Shown here piece by piece: positions 7,551 through 14,575 of a stretch of 18,976 bases of DNA. A program made the translations under genes and the position numbers. The notes beneath the pieces are model-generated. The model searched no databases and was not told the DNA's origin. It was given only the letters and a program-made list of their open reading frames with translations. Source of the DNA: an uncultured Lachnospiraceae bacterium. GTDB lineage: Bacteria > Bacillota > Clostridia > Lachnospirales > Lachnospiraceae. Location of the stretch: positions 1 through 18,976 of the forward strand of contig CAJTKA010000051.1 in NCBI GenBank assembly GCA_910576815.1, written 5' to 3'. Position 1 is the stretch's first letter; every line of letters begins with the position of its first letter.

Positions 7551-8183
7551 ATGACGGATAAGGTGATTGAAAACAACCAGGTGGCGGTGATGGGGGAGAT
7601 CGTGAGTGATTTCTCATTCAGCCACGAGATTTTCGGAGAAGGCTTTTATATGGTGGACATCAGCGTGGATCGACTGAGTGAGTCAACCGACATCATACCG
7701 GTGATGGTCTCCGAGCGTCTGATCGACGTAAATGAGGACTACAAGGGCATGAAGATCTGCATCACGGGACAGTTTCGCTCTTACAACAGGCATGAGGAGA
7801 GGAAAAACAGGCTGGTGCTCTCTGTGTTTGCCAGGGAGATCGAGTTTGTGGAGGAGATCGGGGAGGGAGCAAAGACCAATCAGATCTTTTTGGACGGTTA
7901 TATCTGTAAGGCGCCCATCTACCGCAAGACCCCGCTGGGACGTGAGATAGCGGACCTTTTGCTGGCAGTGAACAGGCCCTACGGAAAATCGGACTACATA
8001 CCCTGCATCTGCTGGGGACGGAATGCAAGGTTTGCCAGCAGCTTCGAGGTGGGAAGTCGCTGTGCGATCTGGGGCAGGATCCAGAGTCGCGAATATATGA
8101 AAAAACTGTCAGAGGATCAGTTGGAGAGAAGGATCGCCTATGAGGTTTCCGTCAGCAAGCTGGAGCTGGTGGAGGAGGAATAG
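7551..8183 (+). CDS. SSB-like protein with two OB folds
   Basis: A 210-residue protein with two successive OB-fold domains. The C-terminal half (about 105-205) is clearly SSB-like: a GYICKAPIYRKTPLG strand pair, then LLAVNRPY, PCICWGRNARFAS and WGRIQSREY, matching the canonical AVNR, VxWGK and GRIQSR segments. The N-terminal half (about 8-100) starts QVAVMGEIVSDF and looks like a more divergent OB fold. The acidic DDDIPF-type tail of housekeeping SSB is absent; the protein ends LELVEEE. It is therefore more likely an accessory single-stranded DNA-binding protein than the replicative SSB. I chose the ATG at 7551 because GGAGG (7541-7545) lies five bases upstream; the in-frame ATG at 7539 has no such site and overlaps that motif. 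Confidence 0.85.
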   Translation: MTDKVIENNQVAVMGEIVSDFSFSHEIFGEGFYMVDISVDRLSESTDIIPVMVSERLIDVNEDYKGMKICITGQFRSYNRHEERKNRLVLSVFAREIEFVEEIGEGAKTNQIFLDGYICKAPIYRKTPLGREIADLLLAVNRPYGKSDYIPCICWGRNARFASSFEVGSRCAIWGRIQSREYMKKLSEDQLERRIAYEVSVSKLELVEEE

Positions 8184-8268
8184 GACTTGCGCGAAGCGGA
8201 TGATTGTGCTAAGATGTTCGCGATGGCACTGCGGAGTACAATGTGTAGATATCATACGAGGTATTTAT

Positions 8269-8769
8269 ATGGGAAAAGGCATGATTCAGATCTATAGCGG
8301 AGAAGGTCATGGTAAGTCACCGGCTGCGCTGGGCCGTGCGGTTCAGACAGCCTGCGAGGGAGAATACGTTGTCATTATCCAGTTTTTGAAGGGCAGGGGA
8401 CTTGCGGAATCGGAGTTTGTGAAACGTTTGGAGCCTGAGATCAAGATTTTTCGTTTTGAGAAGTCGGAGGAGGATTTTTCAAAACTTTCCGATGAACGGA
8501 AGGCAGAGGCGTGCGGCAATATCCGAAACGGCCTAAATTTTGCCAAGAAGATCTTCAATACGGGAGAATGTTCCCTGCTCATCTTAGATGAGGTGCTGGG
8601 ACTGATCGACAACGGTATTATTACAGTGGAGGAGTTAAAAAACCTTCTTGCCGGAAAGCCGGAAGAAATGGATATCATCATGACGGGCATCACCATAAAC
8701 GACGAGGTCTGTGCATTGGCGGATCAGGTGACGAAGGTGGAGACCATGCTCTACAAGATATGGGATTGA
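8269..8769 (+). CDS. CobA/BtuR-like corrinoid adenosyltransferase family ATPase
   Basis: A 166-residue P-loop protein of the CobA/CobO/BtuR family, whose members transfer the adenosyl group of ATP to cob(I)alamin or its precursors. It begins MGKGMIQIYSGEGHGKSPAALG, with the Walker-A segment at about residues 11-22; typical members have GKGKT where this has GHGKS. The family stretches VVIIQFLKG and LLILDEVLGLIDNGI (Walker-B-like) and the late TGI and ADQVTKVE segments are present. The ATG at 8269 has GAGG seven bases upstream. I reject longer in-frame starts, which run back into the SSB-like gene. No cobalamin genes are adjacent, so the in vivo substrate is open. The stop codon TGA lies inside the -35 of the dapA promoter. 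Confidence 0.83.
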   Translation: MGKGMIQIYSGEGHGKSPAALGRAVQTACEGEYVVIIQFLKGRGLAESEFVKRLEPEIKIFRFEKSEEDFSKLSDERKAEACGNIRNGLNFAKKIFNTGECSLLILDEVLGLIDNGIITVEELKNLLAGKPEEMDIIMTGITINDEVCALADQVTKVETMLYKIWD

Positions 8770-8794
8770 CACCGAAGTATCCCGGTGTTATGAT
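8766..8794 (+). promoter_or_regulatory. Consensus sigma-A promoter for dapA-dapB
   Basis: TTGACA (8766-8771), a 17-base spacer and TATGAT (8789-8794). The -35 overlaps the stop codon of the preceding gene. The spacer is framed by an inverted repeat ACACCG (8769-8774) and CGGTGT (8783-8788). The transcript should begin near 8801, just before the riboswitch P1 stem. Confidence 0.85.
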
Positions 8795-8811
8795 GAACCT
8801 AATTACATAAA

Positions 8812-8980
8812 GTAAGATAGAGGTTGCGTTTTCTATCAGTACGGGCAGGGATGTGTCAGGCACAGTTGAGATGCCCTGAAAGGAGAAGACGCCGAAAGAG
8901 AGAACGGCCTGAACGTTTTTTCTTGGGCGTGCAGTTAAGAGCTGTACGACTGTCATCGAAAACGATGGGGCGCTATCAGG
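8812..8980 (+). promoter_or_regulatory. Lysine riboswitch (L-box) controlling dapA
   Basis: A lysine-binding aptamer in the 5' leader of dapA. Recognisable conserved pieces in order are AAGATAGAGGTTGCG (P1 5' strand and first junction), CAGTAC, CTGAAAGGAGAAGACGCCGAAAG, TTGGGCGTGCAGTTAAGAGC, GTACGACTGTCATCG, and the P1 3' strand GGGGCGCTATC. GATAG (8816-8820) pairs with CTATC (8973-8977). Order and spacing match the well-known lysC L-box of Bacillus subtilis, recalled from memory. When lysine is bound, the terminator at 8992 should form and switch off dapA-dapB. Confidence 0.93.
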
Positions 8981-8991
8981 TAAGAGAAATC

Positions 8992-9023
8992 AAGCTGGCC
9001 CTATGTGGTCAGCTTTCCTGTTT
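8992..9023 (+). terminator. Riboswitch-controlled intrinsic terminator
   Basis: AAGCTGGCC-ctatgt-GGTCAGCTT (8992-9015, one G-U pair) followed by TCCTGTTT. It lies 12 bases after the lysine aptamer and 47 bases before dapA, as expected for an L-box expression platform. The U-run is interrupted, so it may be leaky. Confidence 0.75.
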
Positions 9024-9061
9024 AATGGCGCAAACAACGCTCTGGCAGAAAGGAGAATATT

Positions 9062-9946
9062 ATGGCAATTTTCAAAGGCGCGGGTGTGGCGATCGTCACC
9101 CCGTTTCAAAAGGACGGCAGTGTCAACTATGACAAATTTGCGGAACTGATCGAGTTTCAGATCGAGGGCGGGACGGATGCCATCATCGTCTGCGGCACCA
9201 CAGGGGAATCCTCGACGCTGACGCATGAGGAGCATCTGGACGTGATCCGTTTCTGTGCGGAGCGCGTGAAAGGCAGGATCCCCGTGGTGGCAGGTACGGG
9301 TTCCAACTGCACCGGGACGGCGATCTATCTTTCGCAGGAGGCGGAGAAGTACGGCGTGGACGGTCTGCTTTTGGTGTCACCCTACTATAATAAGGCCACA
9401 CAGAACGGGCTCTACGCGCATTATAAAAAAATAGCAGATTCCGTGAAGCTGCCCATCATCCTTTATAATGTGCCCAGCCGCACGGGCTGCAACATCCTGC
9501 CGCAGACGGTGGTAAGGCTCTGCACGGAGGTTACAAACATTGTGGGCGTCAAGGAGGCCAGCGGCAATATTTCCCAGATCGCAAAGGTAAAAGCGCTTGG
9601 CGGCGACAAGGTGGATCTTTATTCCGGTAATGACGACCAGATCACGCCGATTCTTTCACTTGGCGGTGCAGGTGTGATCTCCGTGCTCTCGAACGTTGCG
9701 CCCAGGCAGACGCATGAGATCTGTCAGAAATTCTTTGACGGCGACGCAGCGGGAAGCGCAGCCGAGCAGCTGCGGGCGATCGATCTGTGCGAGGCGCTTT
9801 TCTGCGAAGTGAATCCGATCCCCGTGAAGGCAGCCTTAAATCTGATGGGGAAGGACGTGGGCGGTCTGCGGATGCCCTTGTCCGAGATGGAGCCTGCAAA
9901 TGTGGAGCGGCTTAAGAAGGCGATGCAGGAGTACGGCATTCTATAA
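9062..9946 (+). CDS. dapA: 4-hydroxy-tetrahydrodipicolinate synthase
   Basis: A 294-residue DHDPS that condenses pyruvate with aspartate semialdehyde, the first committed step to lysine and diaminopimelate; it is a cytosolic TIM barrel of the NAL family. Visible residues: GTTGES (45-50, pyruvate-binding loop), YYNK (108-111), Tyr135 in the LYNVPSRTG segment, the Schiff-base Lys164 in GVKEASG, and the DLYSGNDD loop. Length matches the family. AAAGGAG precedes the ATG. It is the first gene behind the lysine riboswitch and is followed by dapB after 34 bases, forming an operon for the shared branch leading to cell-wall diaminopimelate. Confidence 0.98.
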   Translation: MAIFKGAGVAIVTPFQKDGSVNYDKFAELIEFQIEGGTDAIIVCGTTGESSTLTHEEHLDVIRFCAERVKGRIPVVAGTGSNCTGTAIYLSQEAEKYGVDGLLLVSPYYNKATQNGLYAHYKKIADSVKLPIILYNVPSRTGCNILPQTVVRLCTEVTNIVGVKEASGNISQIAKVKALGGDKVDLYSGNDDQITPILSLGGAGVISVLSNVAPRQTHEICQKFFDGDAAGSAAEQLRAIDLCEALFCEVNPIPVKAALNLMGKDVGGLRMPLSEMEPANVERLKKAMQEYGIL

Positions 9947-9980
9947 AATAATAAGAGGCAAGATAGAAGGAGAAAGTAGA

Positions 9981-10736
9981 ATGACAAAAGTGATTATGCA
10001 CGGCTGTAACGGCAAAATGGGGCAGACCATTTCCGCTTTGATCGCAGCCGATGACGAGATAGAGATCGTGGCAGGCGTGGATACCAGAGATGAGGGCAAA
10101 AATCCTTATCCCGTATTTTCGTCGATTGGTGAATGCACGGTAGAGGCGGATGCGGTCATTGACTTTTCCACAGCGGCGGCGGTGGACGGTCTGCTCGACT
10201 ACTGCGCGGCCAACAATCTGCCTTGTGTTTTGTGCACGACGGGACTTTCCGAGGCGCAGCTTGCAAAGGTGGCGGAGACTTCAAAGAAGGTGGCAGTCCT
10301 GAAATCCGCCAATATGTCCCTTGGCATCAATATGCTCTTAAAGCTGTTAAAGGAGGCGGCGCAGACGCTTGCCCCTGCGGGATTTGACATTGAGATCGTA
10401 GAGAAGCATCACAACCAAAAGCTGGATGCGCCCAGCGGTACAGCGCTTGCGCTGGCTGACTCCATCAACGAACAGATGGGGAACCGCTTTGAATATGTTT
10501 ATGACAGAAGTCAGGTCAGACAGAAGCGGGATGCGAAGGAGATCGGCATCAGCGCGGTTCGCGGCGGCACCATCGTTGGCGATCATGACGTGATCTTTGC
10601 GGGTGCGGACGAGGTCGTTACCTTTTCGCACAGGGCCTATTCCAAGGCAGTGTTTGGCAAGGGCGCGATCCAGGCGGCGAAGTTCTTAAAGGGAAAACCC
10701 GCAGGGATGTACGATATGGCAGATGTGATTGGATAA
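9981..10736 (+). CDS. dapB: 4-hydroxy-tetrahydrodipicolinate reductase
   Basis: A 251-residue NAD(P)H-dependent reductase that converts the DapA product to tetrahydrodipicolinate. The N-terminal Rossmann motif is GCNGKMG (8-14), and the dinucleotide loop CTTGLS lies at 85-90. The catalytic signature EKHHNQKLDAPSGTA runs from Glu141, with His143 and His144 and Lys147 in family positions. The end RAYSKAVFGKGAIQAAKFL is typical. The start at 9981 has GGAG eight bases upstream; a longer in-frame reading begins inside dapA and is rejected. It is cotranscribed with dapA under the lysine riboswitch. Confidence 0.98.
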   Translation: MTKVIMHGCNGKMGQTISALIAADDEIEIVAGVDTRDEGKNPYPVFSSIGECTVEADAVIDFSTAAAVDGLLDYCAANNLPCVLCTTGLSEAQLAKVAETSKKVAVLKSANMSLGINMLLKLLKEAAQTLAPAGFDIEIVEKHHNQKLDAPSGTALALADSINEQMGNRFEYVYDRSQVRQKRDAKEIGISAVRGGTIVGDHDVIFAGADEVVTFSHRAYSKAVFGKGAIQAAKFLKGKPAGMYDMADVIG

Positions 10737-10783
10737 ACTCTACCATAATAGGAGAGTTTGCAAAGCGCCGCAGACAGCGGCGT
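10735..10783 (+). promoter_or_regulatory. Two hairpins between dapB and fbp
   Basis: AAACTCT (10735-10741) pairs with AGAGTTT (10753-10759); its left arm overlaps the dapB stop. CGCCGC (10766-10771) pairs with GCGGCG (10777-10782) across AGACA, competing with an AGAC/GTCT alternative. Neither is followed by a T-run. They may partly terminate dapAB transcripts or act as an RNA processing boundary. No clear promoter for fbp is seen. Confidence 0.4.
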
Positions 10784-10818
10784 CTGATAGAACAAAAGCA
10801 GAAGTTGCGGGGGAATCC

Positions 10819-12777
10819 ATGGACGATTTAGAATTAAAGTATCTGAAAAGCTTATCCAAACAGTATCCGACGATCGCGGCGGCTTCCACGGAGATCATCA
10901 ATTTGCAGGCGATTTTAAATCTCCCCAAAGGCACCGAGCACTTTATGACGGATATCCACGGGGAGTATGAACAGTTTAACCATATCCTCAAAAACGGCTC
11001 GGGTTCTGTGCGCAGGAAAATTGATGAGGAGTTTGGCAATACCTTAAGCATCAAGGACAAAAAGAGCCTGGCGACCCTCATTTACTATCCGCAGGAGAAG
11101 CTGGATATCGTGATGGCCGAGGAGGACGAGGCCTCCATCGAGGACTGGTATAAGATCACCTTGCACAGGCTGGTGCAAATCACCAAACGGGTCTCGTCAA
11201 AGTACACCCGTTCCAAGGTGAGAAAGGCTTTGCCGAAAGACTTTTCCTATATTATTGAGGAGCTGATCACGGAAAAGGCGGAGATCCAGGATAAGGAAGC
11301 TTACTACAATGAGATCATTCACACCATTATCCGTATCGGACGGGCGCCGGAGTTCATCGTGGCGCTCAGTAACCTCATTCAACGGCTGGTCATCGATCAA
11401 CTCCATATCGTAGGGGATATCTTTGACAGAGGACCCGGTCCGCATATTATTCTCGATACGCTCTGTGCATACCATTCCGTGGATGTGCAGTGGGGGAATC
11501 ACGACATTGTATGGATGGGAGCGGCCAGCGGCCATTTGGCCTGCATTGCCAACGTGATCCGCATGGCGGCGCGCTACGGCAATCTCGATACCCTTGAAGA
11601 AGGCTACGGCATTAACCTGATCCCGCTTGCTACTTTTGCGCTCGACGCCTATAGCGATGTGGACTGTGAGGCTTTTGCCATCAAGTACAATACGGATTAT
11701 GATACCAAGGACTTAAGCCTTGACATGAAGATGCACAAGGCCATCTCCATCATACAGTTTAAGCTGGAGGGGCAGCTGATCATGCGGCGTCCCGAATTTG
11801 CCATGCAGGACAGGCTGCTCTTAGAACATATAGACTACGAGAAGAAGGCACTTGTACTTGACGGTGTCTCCTATCCCATGAAGGATGTAAATTTTCCGAC
11901 GATCAACAAAAACAGGCCCTATGAGCTGACGGAGCAGGAGGAGCAGGTAATGGAGCGGCTTAGGCAGGCCTTTGTCAAGTGCGAAAAGCTCCAAAAGCAT
12001 GTGCGCTTCCTTTTTTCCAAGGGCGGACTTTACAAAGTCTATAATTCAAACCTTCTCTATCACGGCTGTGTGCCCATGGATGAGGAGGGGAATTTTAATA
12101 AGGTCAATGTTTACGGCGAGGAGTGCAGCGGCAAGGCACTCTACGACGTGTTGGAGCACTATGCGAGAAAAGGCTACTATTCCCACGATCTTCAGGAAAA
12201 ATTGAAGGGTCAGGACATCATCTGGTATATCTGGGCGGGACCGAACTCTCCGGTTTTTGGCAAGGACAAGATGGCTACCTTTGAGCGCTATTTCCTGGCG
12301 GATGAGGAACTAAAAAAGGAAAGAAAAAACGCCTATTACAGGCTGCTTGACAGCGAGATGGTGGTGAACCGCATTTTGCAGGAATTTGGGCTGGACGAGA
12401 CCCGTTCTCATATTGTCAACGGTCATGTGCCTGTGGAGAGAAAGAAAGGAGAGTCGCCCGTGCACTGCGGCGGTAAATTGCTTGTCATTGACGGCGGTTT
12501 CTCTAAGGCATATCAGGATAAGACCGGGATCGCAGGCTACACGCTGGTGGTCAACTCTTACGGGATGCGCCTGGTGGCGCATGAGCCCTTTGAATCCACA
12601 GAGTCGGCGATCAGACAGGAGTCGGATATCTTCTCGGATTCCTTTATTTTGGAAACTACGGCATCACGTCAAAAAATTGCAGATACGGAGATCGGCGCGG
12701 AGCTGCGGGAGAGTATTCACCAGTTGGAGGAACTTTTACAGGCTTACAGAGACGGTATTTTGATTGAAAAGAGCTGA
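10819..12777 (+). CDS. fbp: Class III fructose-1,6-bisphosphatase
   Basis: A 652-residue Firmicutes-type (class III, YydE-like) gluconeogenic phosphatase that removes the 1-phosphate of fructose-1,6-bisphosphate. It has a metallophosphoesterase core: DIHGEYEQF (Asp45, His47), GDIFDRGPG (about 199-207), GNHD (about 226-229) and NGHVPV (about 534-539), followed by GGFSKAYQ. Length fits the class (about 640-670). I chose the ATG at 10819, preceded by GGGGGA with short spacing; the frame is open further upstream but overlaps dapB and shows no family residues. Known members are controlled by metabolites such as phosphoenolpyruvate and AMP. It lies 82 bases after dapB and ends at a strong terminator. 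Confidence 0.96.
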   Translation: MDDLELKYLKSLSKQYPTIAAASTEIINLQAILNLPKGTEHFMTDIHGEYEQFNHILKNGSGSVRRKIDEEFGNTLSIKDKKSLATLIYYPQEKLDIVMAEEDEASIEDWYKITLHRLVQITKRVSSKYTRSKVRKALPKDFSYIIEELITEKAEIQDKEAYYNEIIHTIIRIGRAPEFIVALSNLIQRLVIDQLHIVGDIFDRGPGPHIILDTLCAYHSVDVQWGNHDIVWMGAASGHLACIANVIRMAARYGNLDTLEEGYGINLIPLATFALDAYSDVDCEAFAIKYNTDYDTKDLSLDMKMHKAISIIQFKLEGQLIMRRPEFAMQDRLLLEHIDYEKKALVLDGVSYPMKDVNFPTINKNRPYELTEQEEQVMERLRQAFVKCEKLQKHVRFLFSKGGLYKVYNSNLLYHGCVPMDEEGNFNKVNVYGEECSGKALYDVLEHYARKGYYSHDLQEKLKGQDIIWYIWAGPNSPVFGKDKMATFERYFLADEELKKERKNAYYRLLDSEMVVNRILQEFGLDETRSHIVNGHVPVERKKGESPVHCGGKLLVIDGGFSKAYQDKTGIAGYTLVVNSYGMRLVAHEPFESTESAIRQESDIFSDSFILETTASRQKIADTEIGAELRESIHQLEELLQAYRDGILIEKS

Positions 12778-12832
12778 CGACATCATATTATATAAGAAGG
12801 AATGTGTAAAGGATAACGGTGAAAGAAAAAGA

Positions 12833-12868
12833 GTTCTCGGGGACACTGCCTCGGGAACCCTTTTTTCT
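12833..12868. terminator. Bidirectional terminator between fbp and the lipoprotein gene
   Basis: GTTCTCGGGG-acactg-CCTCGGGAAC (12833-12858, two G-U pairs) is followed on the plus strand by CCTTTTTTCTG. On the minus strand it is followed by TCTTTTTCTTTC. It therefore can end transcripts of both convergent genes. Confidence 0.88.
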
Positions 12869-12894
12869 GTAAGAGGAAATTTTGTAATTTCCTG

Positions 12895-13404
12895 TTAGCG
12901 TGCGTTGCCTGATGCGCCGGTGTTGCCTGTGCCAGTCACATCGTCCACCATGTTTTCCACGCCTGTAGCCGCATCGTCAATGATGTCGGAGGCAGCATTG
13001 CCTGCATCGTCGATTGCGTCGCCCACGCCGTCTGCAATGGAGCCGTTGCCGTTCGTGCCGTTTCCGTTATAATCTCCGGCCGTCACATCGTTGACATTGT
13101 CGGTGTTGTTAAGGTCATCCGTACCTGTTGTACCGTTTGAAGTACCTGTCGTGCCGGTGTCGTTTGTGGTACCTGTCGTGCCGGTGCCATTTGTAGTACC
13201 TGTCGTGTCGCTGCCGTTTGTGGTACCTGTCGTGCCGGTATCGCCTGTGGTGCCTGTCGTATCAGTGCCGGTTCCGTTTGTCATGCCGGCGTCATCCGAG
13301 ATACCCGTACCATTGTCGCCGTTGTCCGTGGCGTTTTTGTTGCCGCAGGCGGTCAGCACGGTCATACTCAGTACCATGAGAGAGACCAAAAGAATCTTTT
13401 TCAT
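12895..13404 (-). CDS. Thr/Gly/Asn-rich repeat lipoprotein
   Basis: A 169-residue predicted lipoprotein of unknown function. It has a basic N-terminus, hydrophobic core and lipobox LTAC with the acylated Cys at about residue 20, so it should be anchored to the outer face of the cytoplasmic membrane. The mature protein is low-complexity: a Thr-Gly-Asn-Asp-rich stretch built on the 9-residue unit TTGTTNGTG (about residues 50-95). It is followed by an acidic segment with repeated Asp-Ala-Asn near SIADGVGDAIDDAGNAASD, which could be helical. No catalytic domain is visible. The ATG at 13404 is preceded by AAGGAG. The extended region is likely disordered; a spacer or glycosylation substrate is possible, but that is guesswork. 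Confidence 0.8.
   Translation of the reverse strand: MKKILLVSLMVLSMTVLTACGNKNATDNGDNGTGISDDAGMTNGTGTDTTGTTGDTGTTGTTNGSDTTGTTNGTGTTGTTNDTGTTGTSNGTTGTDDLNNTDNVNDVTAGDYNGNGTNGNGSIADGVGDAIDDAGNAASDIIDDAATGVENMVDDVTGTGNTGASGNAR
13121..13249 (-). repeat. 27-bp tandem repeats inside the lipoprotein gene
   Basis: Four consecutive 27-base units begin at 13142, 13169, 13196 and 13223, each opening GTACCTGTCGTG on the plus strand. A shortened 21-base unit (13121-13141) stands before them and a degenerate unit follows from 13250. The period is a multiple of three, so changes in copy number would keep the frame. Confidence 0.9.
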
Positions 13405-13412
13405 AATTTCAC

Positions 13413-13440
13413 TCCTTTACCTGTTACATTCCTTTACCTG
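13413..13440 (-). repeat. Duplicated ribosome-binding segment upstream of the lipoprotein gene
   Basis: The 11-mer TCCTTTACCTG occurs at 13413-13423 and 13430-13440, 17 bases apart. Read on the minus strand, each copy carries CAGGTAAAGGA; the proximal copy contains the Shine-Dalgarno of the lipoprotein gene and the distal copy a second, unused AAAGGA. Confidence 0.75.
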
Positions 13441-13448
13441 ATAAAAAT

Positions 13449-13509
13449 ACCTGATAAACCAGAACAGAATGTTTGAAAAACTTCCTGTTCTTATGTTATT
13501 ATGTCAGGT
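13449..13509 (+). promoter_or_regulatory. hisA promoter inside a nested dyad
   Basis: TTGAAA (13473-13478), 18 bases, then TATTAT (13497-13502). The promoter is surrounded by two nested inverted repeats: ACCTGA (13449-13454) with TCAGGT (13504-13509), and AGAACAG (13461-13467) with CTGTTCT (13485-13491). The arrangement resembles an operator but could be a long imperfect hairpin. The leader to the hisA ATG is about 85 nt. Confidence 0.5.
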
Positions 13510-13594
13510 AGAAAATAAATTATGCACAAGTTCAGAACCGGGCAAATTGACAAAACCAGGCGATAAACGCTTGCATAAGGGGAAATATATCAAT

Positions 13595-14368
13595 ATGAAG
13601 TTCAGACCTTGTATCGACATTCATAACGGCGCTGTCAAGCAGATCGTGGGCGGAAGTCTCATGGATGCGCAGGACGCGGCGCAGGAAAATTTTGTTTCAA
13701 AACAGGATGCTGCTTTTTTTGCAGCTTTGTACCGTGACCGCGGCATCAGGGGCGGTCATGTGATTCTCTTGAATCCGTCTTCTTCTCCCTATTATGAGGA
13801 GACGAAGCGGCAGGCGCTTGCGGCCTTAAAGGCATATCCGAATGGCCTGCAGGTGGGCGGCGGCATTACGCCGGAGAATGCAGCCACATTTCTGGAAGCG
13901 GGAGCGAGCCATGTGATCGTCACCTCCTATGTGTTTCAGGACGGAATGATCCAGGAAGATAAGTTATGTAAACTTGTAAAAGTGGTGGGAAAGGAAAGGC
14001 TTGTCTTGGATCTTTCCGTGCGTCTGCGGGAGGGGATTTACTATATTGTGACCGACAGATGGCAAAAATATACGTCGGTGGAGCTGACGGAAGATACGCT
14101 TGATGCGCTGGCCGAAAGCTGTGATGAATTTTTGATCCATGCGGTGGACGTGGAGGGAAAGGCAGCAGGCATCGAAGAACCTGTGGCGGCGCTTCTGGGA
14201 CGCTGGGGAAAACGCCCTGTTACATACGCGGGCGGCGTGCACAGTTTTGCCGATCTGGACCGCTTAAGGGAACTTGGCCGGGACAGGGTGGATGTGACCA
14301 TCGGCAGCGCCCTCGATCTTTTTGGCGGCACGATGGCCTTTGAGGAGGTCCTGCGTTATTTGAATTGA
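13595..14368 (+). CDS. hisA: Eukaryotic-type HisA (ProFAR isomerase)
   Basis: A 257-residue TIM-barrel isomerase for the fourth step of histidine synthesis (ProFAR to PRFAR). It resembles yeast HIS6 and plant enzymes rather than the usual bacterial HisA: CIDIHNGAVKQIVGG (6-20), LQVGGGI, HVIVTSYVF, FLIHAVDVEGKAAGI, YAGGVHS and GSALDLFGG each have near-identical counterparts in HIS6 as I recall it (261 residues). The first-strand catalytic Asp (Asp8) and the Asp in HAVDVEG are in place. The ATG at 13595 has AAGGGG 12 bases upstream, slightly far. A longer in-frame start at 13469 adds residues without family similarity and lies on the promoter, so I reject it. No other his genes are nearby; it is a single-gene unit with its own promoter and terminator. 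Confidence 0.92.
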   Translation: MKFRPCIDIHNGAVKQIVGGSLMDAQDAAQENFVSKQDAAFFAALYRDRGIRGGHVILLNPSSSPYYEETKRQALAALKAYPNGLQVGGGITPENAATFLEAGASHVIVTSYVFQDGMIQEDKLCKLVKVVGKERLVLDLSVRLREGIYYIVTDRWQKYTSVELTEDTLDALAESCDEFLIHAVDVEGKAAGIEEPVAALLGRWGKRPVTYAGGVHSFADLDRLRELGRDRVDVTIGSALDLFGGTMAFEEVLRYLN

Positions 14369-14405
14369 CTTTGGCAGCTTGCACAAGCGGTAAAACGGGC
14401 AAGAA

Positions 14406-14440
14406 AAAAACCTGCCGTGATCGACAGGTTTTTCTTCTTC
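14406..14440. terminator. Bidirectional terminator after hisA
   Basis: AAAAACCTG-ccgtgatcga-CAGGTTTTT (14406-14433) followed by CTTCTTCTC. The A-run on its left side makes it usable on the minus strand too, for the cold-shock gene. The stretch 14441-14546 shows no gene. Confidence 0.85.
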
Positions 14441-14546
14441 TCTAATCCGTTACAACAATAGCTGATTCTAAATAAAATTACTTATTCTGGTATCAGAACA
14501 TCATATTATATTTAAGAACAGGCACATCGTGATATTGATTATCGAA

Positions 14547-14575
14547 GTCATAACAAGCGAAGCGCTTCTTATAAC
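14547..14575 (-). other. Hairpin over the 3' end of the cold-shock gene
   Basis: GTCATAACAAGCG-aag-CGCTTCTTATAAC: 13-base arms with two mismatches, covering the stop codon and last codon of the csp gene. No T-run follows in either direction, so it is more likely a 3' mRNA stability element than a terminator. Confidence 0.45.

Noticed and set aside
13121..13260. Repeats as a possible CRISPR array
   Set aside because: Units are contiguous 27-mers with no unique spacers and they encode a protein repeat.
13091..13441. Val/Pro-rich plus-strand open frame opposite the lipoprotein gene
   Set aside because: It is the antisense reading of the 27-bp repeats; the minus-strand frame has a signal peptide, lipobox and ribosome binding site.
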